From NCBI GenBank assembly GCA_038230215.1, contig JBBRNR010000002.1:310001-374000 (forward strand): a stretch of DNA of 64,000 nucleotides, read 5' to 3'. Under the pieces are notes generated by a model. The model was given only the letters and a program-made list of their open reading frames with translations, did no database searches and was not told where the DNA came from. Each line of letters starts with the position of its first letter. Position 1 is the stretch's first letter. A program made the translations under genes and the position numbers. This DNA comes from DASVRZ01 sp038230215. GTDB taxonomy: Bacteria > Verrucomicrobiota > Verrucomicrobiia > Chthoniobacterales > DASVRZ01. Below, in pieces: positions 59,423 through 64,000 of this stretch.

Positions 59423-61393
59423 TTATTTTACATGGTTTTTATTATCTATACTCTGGATGATTGACAGGATTTCCCTTTGCCTTGGAGTGTCATTCCGATG
59501 AATCGCTGTTTTCTGAAGGATGATGGCCTGGCTGTATTTTCCGTTCTGAGCTAGAAGTAGGGCCGCCTGATTAAGCGGTTCGGCGTTTCTAATATCCAGT
59601 CGCGAGGCAAGCAGATAAGTGGCGATGGCTTCCTGTGGTTGGCCGAGCGACACGTATAGCTCTCCAAGTTGGTTTTGTGATTCCGCGTGCCACCAATTAC
59701 GTGCGACAAATCCCCTAAGCAATTCGAGCGAGACGTGAGGTTGCTTTTGTTCAATATAAATTTTGGACAATGCCTTGGCTATAGGCCAAGAGTTGGGATT
59801 TAATTCGTAGGACTGGCGCGCCATTTTCAGGGCTTCGGAAATTTTTTCCGATTGGGTGAGCTGGTCGATCATGGCTACGCGCTCCGTCGTACCCTGCCAG
59901 CCGCTTTGGTTCTCCTCTGCCCCCGATTTGATAGTGCGCTTTTGGAGTTTGAGATTTCGTGAGAGTGCGATTTTCGCGAGGGGAAAATTAGGGAGAACGC
60001 AAATGATGGATTGGTAAATTCTTTCAGCTTCAGGAAGCCGTCCTATTTTCTGGTATTCGGCAGCGAGATTCATTCTGATTCGCACACTGTCGCCGCCATT
60101 TATAATATTCGCGTGATAAAAAGTAACGGGATTTTGCCAATCCTTGGCTCTTTCATAGGTGCGCGATGCGAGCATTACTAGGAAAATGGGGAAAATAACA
60201 ATGCCAATGCGCTGAAGGATTCTCCCTCCATCCATCCAGCAGCCGACTAACCAAAGACATAATCCGATGGAAGGAATATAGAGCCAATGTTCCGCCACGG
60301 TAGCATTCAAGGGAAAGAAGTTGGAAACCGGCAGAATCATAATGAAAAACCAGAGCACACCCAGCATTCGTAATCTGTTTCCCTCACCCTTCCAAAAAAG
60401 TGAGACGCAGAGGATAGCCAATGTTGCAGCACCAACCCAGCCAAGGTAAGGGAAGAGCGGATCGTTTTTCACCGGATCGGTGAAGAGTCCAGTGGGGATA
60501 CTAACCTGCCGCTCCATGAAGAGTTTTCCAGGGTAAAGAAATAGCCTGGCATAGTCACCAATGGCTCGGAAAAATAACTCCATCTTCTGCGGCCAAGAAA
60601 CCAGATCAGCACCGGAGGGAGCGATATTAGGAGCAGGTAGCTGGCGCAGAAGAAGATAGCTAGAAAAGACAGCAATTACTCCAAGGGTTGTTTTTACTTT
60701 TGGTTCACCCGACAAATCCGTTCTCAGCAACCATAAATAGAAGAGAAACAAGCCCAGTCCAGCCATTGATATTTCTTTGGAACAACACCCAGTCAGTGCT
60801 AACAAAGCGGCAAGAAAGAGGCCCGCGCATCGTTTCGTTTTTGTTTGTGCGTCAATGGCTTTTTCCCAGCACAACCACGCTCCCAACATACCTGCTAGTG
60901 CCAGACTATCGGCGCGACCGGAGACGTAAGCGACGATTGCGCTGTGAACTGGGTGCAGCAGCCAGAATATGGCCACCGCGAAAGCCAATCCTAGAGACTT
61001 GATCTCGGAAGTTTTTCCTAGTAGGAGCAATAATCTTTTGGCTATGAAAAAAACAAGACAGCCATTCAAAGTGTGAATGAAAAGATTGGTTTGATGAAAA
61101 GCGGGCGCACTTAATCCTGCTCGCCAGTAGTCGAGTATATAGGAGAGATTTTGGACAGGCCGGTAGAACTCACCTTTTGCATCCGTAAAAAGAAAGTGAC
61201 GAAACACTTCCAATCCTAATATTGGTGATTTGATGAGAGGATTGCCTGTTACTAAAAAAGAATCATCCCATAAGAACTGTCCATGCAACACCGGATGGTA
61301 AGTGATGAAAACGGCCAGAGTAAGAAAAAACGGGACTAAATAAACAAAAGCTTTTCCGCCTTCTTTTATCTGGTTAAGTTTGAGCATGTTCAC
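59423..61393 (-). CDS. TMTC-like membrane protein with TPR tail, copy 2
   Basis: A 656-residue protein with an outside acidic loop after the first helix (LWDDSFLVTGNPLIKSP), then FYRPVQNLSYILDYWRAGL, about ten membrane helices, and a TPR tail from about residue 430. This is the plan of the eukaryotic TMTC proteins and their bacterial relatives, GT-C-type enzymes that transfer mannose-like sugars to protein. It overlaps the neighbouring copy at 61390 by 4 bp and resembles it throughout, so the two arose by tandem duplication. The TPR tail could hold the acceptor. Confidence 0.8.
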   Translation of the reverse strand: MNMLKLNQIKEGGKAFVYLVPFFLTLAVFITYHPVLHGQFLWDDSFLVTGNPLIKSPILGLEVFRHFLFTDAKGEFYRPVQNLSYILDYWRAGLSAPAFHQTNLFIHTLNGCLVFFIAKRLLLLLGKTSEIKSLGLAFAVAIFWLLHPVHSAIVAYVSGRADSLALAGMLGAWLCWEKAIDAQTKTKRCAGLFLAALLALTGCCSKEISMAGLGLFLFYLWLLRTDLSGEPKVKTTLGVIAVFSSYLLLRQLPAPNIAPSGADLVSWPQKMELFFRAIGDYARLFLYPGKLFMERQVSIPTGLFTDPVKNDPLFPYLGWVGAATLAILCVSLFWKGEGNRLRMLGVLWFFIMILPVSNFFPLNATVAEHWLYIPSIGLCLWLVGCWMDGGRILQRIGIVIFPIFLVMLASRTYERAKDWQNPVTFYHANIINGGDSVRIRMNLAAEYQKIGRLPEAERIYQSIICVLPNFPLAKIALSRNLKLQKRTIKSGAEENQSGWQGTTERVAMIDQLTQSEKISEALKMARQSYELNPNSWPIAKALSKIYIEQKQPHVSLELLRGFVARNWWHAESQNQLGELYVSLGQPQEAIATYLLASRLDIRNAEPLNQAALLLAQNGKYSQAIILQKTAIHRNDTPRQREILSIIQSIDNKNHVK

Positions 61394-63300
61394 GGAACCT
61401 TGTTCCCAGCGGCAACTTCTTTCAACTCTGCCAACTTCTCTTGCTGCGCAGCAGTCGCGTTTCGTTCCAATGCCTCTTCCTGTATTTTCAAGGCCATAGA
61501 ATAATGTCCACTTTGAACCATTATATCACTAGCACGACTGAGTGCTGAAACGTCGCGTATATCGAGTCTGGAAACCTCAAGAAGATTTTGAACTGCTTCT
61601 GACTGCCGTTTAGGATTATTGGCATACAGATCAGCCAACTCAATGTGAGAAGCGAGATGCCACCAGTGATTGCGAACAAAGCTTTCAACCAAAACGACTT
61701 TTTGCTCCGGATGCCCGAGCTTTTCCAATAATAACGACATCTCAACAGTCACCAGCCACGAGTCTGGATAGAGTTGACGAAGCCGCTTCAGTTTTGCCCC
61801 GCACTCACTCAGGTTTCCGTGCACCAGTAAATTGTCCGCAGTATATAACTTCCCTCGAAAACTATCGCCAAATGGCTCGTCTCCTGATGGCACAAGTTTC
61901 TCAGCTTCCTCATTTCTACCCTGTGAACGAAGATTGACCATTAGTGAATGCCTTGCCTGAACATATCTTGGACTCCGCTGAACTACCTCCCGCAGAAGCG
62001 TTTCTCCTTCCTTAAGATTTCCCCGAAGACGATATTCGTCGGCCAAGTTCACGCGCATGCGCGGAGTGTCTCCTCCATCGCGAATCGTGGCCTTAAAAAA
62101 AGTGATTGAATCAGTCCAATCATGCGCCCTCCTCCAAGTTCGCTGGCTAAACGCGAGTATGGCTAAAACGCAGAGGTATGCGGCGAGAGTTTGAACCTTT
62201 TTGCCTGCCTCCAGACACCAGCTCATGATTACTATTATAAAACCGATGGAAGGTATGTAGAGCCAATGTTCAGCCACAGTGGAGTTCAAGGCGAAAACAT
62301 TGGACACCGGCAAAATGGTGAGAATAAACCACAAAACTCCAAGCCGCCGCATAACAAAACAAGTGCCCTTTTTGAAGTAGCTAAATATAAGACCTCCCAA
62401 AAATATGGATCCCACAATTCCTAGGAATGGATAAACAGGGTCGAACGTCACCGGATTGACATACAAGTAGGAAACTTGGATCACCTGACGCTCCATTCTT
62501 AGATTCAAAGGAAAAAGGAGGAGACGAAAGTAGTCGCCCAACCCCCTCAAAACGAGATTTGGCCTATCCATCCAAGGCGGAGGCGCATTTGAAGGCTCAC
62601 TCAAGCTCGATGCTCCATAGCGCAGACAAAGGTAGACTACTCCGAGCAAGACGCACCCTCCGATGATCTTCCTTCGCTCCGCGCGTCTTATGGCTACTGG
62701 AATTACCGTCTCGAAAACAAGGAAGAAGCCAACTCCCATGAGCGCGGCTTCCTTGGAACAAATAGCGAGAAAAGCGCAGATCACTGCACCCAAACTCAAT
62801 ATCAATTTGCCCTGCCCATTTGCGTCTCTCCGCTTTTCCCAACAGCACCAGGCAAGTAGAAGAAAAAATAGCGCCAGACTATCGGCACGGCCGGAGATAT
62901 AAGCGATGGAGGCACTGTGCACCGGATGCACCAGCCAGATTAGGGCAGATAAAATCGCTGTTTTTCTTATCGAAGATGAAGCAAGCTGCGTGTGTCGTCT
63001 TAGAGTGAGTGATAGAAAAACGAAAAACAGGCCGGCATTCAACCCGTGAATGACATAATTGGACTGTCGGAAAATGATTGGACTCAGTCCGCCACGCCAA
63101 TAATCCAAAATATAGCTGATGTTCTGGACTGGCCGATAAAAATTAGAGGTCGGATCTTCCCCAAGAAAGTGGCGGAATGATTCTGTAATTAACAGCGGGG
63201 ACCGAATAAACGGATTCTTGTTAACCAAAAATTGGTCATCCCAAATGAAACCGCCGGTTAGGCACGGCCAGTACAATACGAAGGTGAGTGCAATGCACAA
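61390..63300 (-). CDS. TMTC-like membrane protein with TPR tail, copy 1
   Basis: A 636-residue paralogue of the following gene with the same motifs: FIWDDQFLVNKNPFIRSP, FYRPVQNISYILDYWRGGL, YISGRADSLALF, and a TPR tail. The start is uncertain. The listed TTG at 63298-63300 cuts into the first membrane helix, while the coding-like frame stays open to about 63372 with no ATG, GTG or TTG; the only possible starts there are ATT/ATC. An ATG at about 63332 is in another frame. The true start may be non-canonical or the 5' end may carry a frameshift. Confidence 0.75.
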   Translation of the reverse strand: MCIALTFVLYWPCLTGGFIWDDQFLVNKNPFIRSPLLITESFRHFLGEDPTSNFYRPVQNISYILDYWRGGLSPIIFRQSNYVIHGLNAGLFFVFLSLTLRRHTQLASSSIRKTAILSALIWLVHPVHSASIAYISGRADSLALFFLLLAWCCWEKRRDANGQGKLILSLGAVICAFLAICSKEAALMGVGFFLVFETVIPVAIRRAERRKIIGGCVLLGVVYLCLRYGASSLSEPSNAPPPWMDRPNLVLRGLGDYFRLLLFPLNLRMERQVIQVSYLYVNPVTFDPVYPFLGIVGSIFLGGLIFSYFKKGTCFVMRRLGVLWFILTILPVSNVFALNSTVAEHWLYIPSIGFIIVIMSWCLEAGKKVQTLAAYLCVLAILAFSQRTWRRAHDWTDSITFFKATIRDGGDTPRMRVNLADEYRLRGNLKEGETLLREVVQRSPRYVQARHSLMVNLRSQGRNEEAEKLVPSGDEPFGDSFRGKLYTADNLLVHGNLSECGAKLKRLRQLYPDSWLVTVEMSLLLEKLGHPEQKVVLVESFVRNHWWHLASHIELADLYANNPKRQSEAVQNLLEVSRLDIRDVSALSRASDIMVQSGHYSMALKIQEEALERNATAAQQEKLAELKEVAAGNKVP

Positions 63301-63428
63301 ACCACAGACGAGGAGCGAAAAACCACTCCATGATTTTGATTTAACTTGTGGCTCCTCGTCTTTGATAATTCAAAGAAGGCTAAATTTGTATGAAATGCCA
63401 ACAAAAAACGGGAGCGTAACCAACTCCC

Positions 63429-63854
63429 CTAAGGAGTTGGGAAAGGAGACCAAAAGCTGGCATCGGCCACTGTCGCAAGATCTGTGTAGGTCTGAGCCGG
63501 AACTTTCGGCAAAAAATCAACCGAGGGAATAATCACATCGTGGTCCAGCGGATCCTTGAAGCTGGTGTTACCGGCCAGAAGCGCATTGCCCAAGCGGCTA
63601 CCGGTCTTCACATAGGCACGGATGTCGCCGGCAACAGGAAGCATCCCTGGAGACTTGTTTGTTTCCAATGCATACTGGTCGATGGCCGAATCGACGGCCT
63701 TAAGGTCATTTTTGACGCTCACAGCCTGGGAGCGTTTACGGGCGCGCGTAAAGCTCGGAAGGGCAAGGGCCGCCAGAAGAGCAATAATCGCAACAACAAT
63801 CATAATTTCAACCAGGGTAAAACCTTTTTGATCAGGTGTAATTGATAATTTCAT
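63429..63854 (-). CDS. Type IV prepilin/pseudopilin-like protein
   Basis: A 141-residue prepilin. The short leader MKLSITPDQKG is followed by FTLVEIMIVVAIIALLAALA, the conserved N-methylated helix, with cleavage after Gly11 and Glu at +5. The C-terminal domain is short and GspG/PilA-like (KDPLDHDVIIPSV). It is the first gene of the leftward string that continues into two TMTC-like proteins, DUF2079 and a GT2/methyltransferase; whether it is their acceptor is unknown. Confidence 0.85.
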   Translation of the reverse strand: MKLSITPDQKGFTLVEIMIVVAIIALLAALALPSFTRARKRSQAVSVKNDLKAVDSAIDQYALETNKSPGMLPVAGDIRAYVKTGSRLGNALLAGNTSFKDPLDHDVIIPSVDFLPKVPAQTYTDLATVADASFWSPFPTP

Positions 63855-63940
63855 GAAAATGTTTTGTTAAGGCCCAAATTAGTTATAGCACTACGCGTGC
63901 CACTGCAGGATCAACAATTTGCGTCCATAGAAGGACGAAA

Positions 63941-63977
63941 TAAAAAAGCGCCCCTCCCATTTCTGGAAAGGACGCTT
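63941..63977 (-). terminator. Rho-independent terminator for a leftward gene beyond the window edge
   Basis: Read leftward, AAGCGTCC at 63970-63977 pairs with GGGCGCTT-like sequence at 63946-63953 around a purine-rich loop, and the stem is followed by TTTTTTATTT. It lies upstream of the prepilin gene and so ends transcription of a gene to the right of the window. The stem has one mismatch. Confidence 0.65.
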
Positions 63978-64000
63978 ATAATTTTAATTTATATTAGCTG

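Noticed and set aside
1..64000. tRNA or rRNA genes
   Set aside because: I looked for T-arm sequences with acceptor pairing at likely spacers and found none. A tRNAscan run would settle this.

Overview
The window is a bacterial chromosome segment of moderately high GC, densely packed on both strands. The gene content points to a member of the Verrucomicrobiota, or a close relative, by inference from the mix rather than any marker gene. It includes PilM/N/O/P-like genes, a CAAX-protease-like gene of the exosortase-associated type, a bifunctional homocysteine methyltransferase/methylenetetrahydrofolate reductase, TPR-tailed multi-membrane glycosyltransferases and a DUF2079 protein. I saw no rRNA, tRNA or CRISPR array.

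Layout. 1-1.5 kb: a truncated orphan gene, a 42-bp tandem repeat array and a toxin-antitoxin pair. 1.6-7.9 kb: a large nuclease-NTPase-HEAT protein that looks like anti-phage defence, then two unknown genes. 8.4-15.7 kb: a reductase/cyclase/ketosynthase trio, a five-PAS hybrid kinase, a general-stress oxidase-like protein and a glutathione peroxidase. 15.8-18.2 kb: an accessory patch with palindromic repeats, a MITE-like element with a 10-bp target duplication, a 21-bp repeat array, an orphan gene and a membrane gene. 18.3-36.5 kb: encapsulated-ferritin-like protein, aldolase, thioredoxin reductase, glycosyltransferase, pilus assembly operon, NAD synthetase, prenyl synthase, exopolysaccharide initiator, RppH, an E1-rhodanese enzyme and PPK2. 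36.5-40.8 kb: a two-component system, a second 42-bp repeat array, an orphan gene and three small membrane genes. 40.9-55.3 kb: transketolase, amidase, MetH/MetF-like fusion, QueE-QueD, tig-clpP-clpX, proC, and TPR, LysM and GYF-type proteins. 55.3-63.9 kb: a leftward gene string of glycosyltransferases ending at a prepilin.

The most unusual signal is one architecture at three unlinked places (about 0.5-0.9 kb, 16.3-17.5 kb, 38.7-39.9 kb). A short-period tandem array (period 42/41, 21 and 42/41 bp, which is four or two DNA turns) lies about 160-220 bp upstream of, and is read toward, an orphan gene; the two complete ones encode 247-265 aa proteins, the third is cut by the window edge. The two 42-bp arrays differ in sequence, but both carry GGAAY/RTTCC inverted repeats with a compensatory C-G to T-A difference. 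Their downstream genes share a near-identical leader just before the start codon. This is my candidate for an undescribed system.
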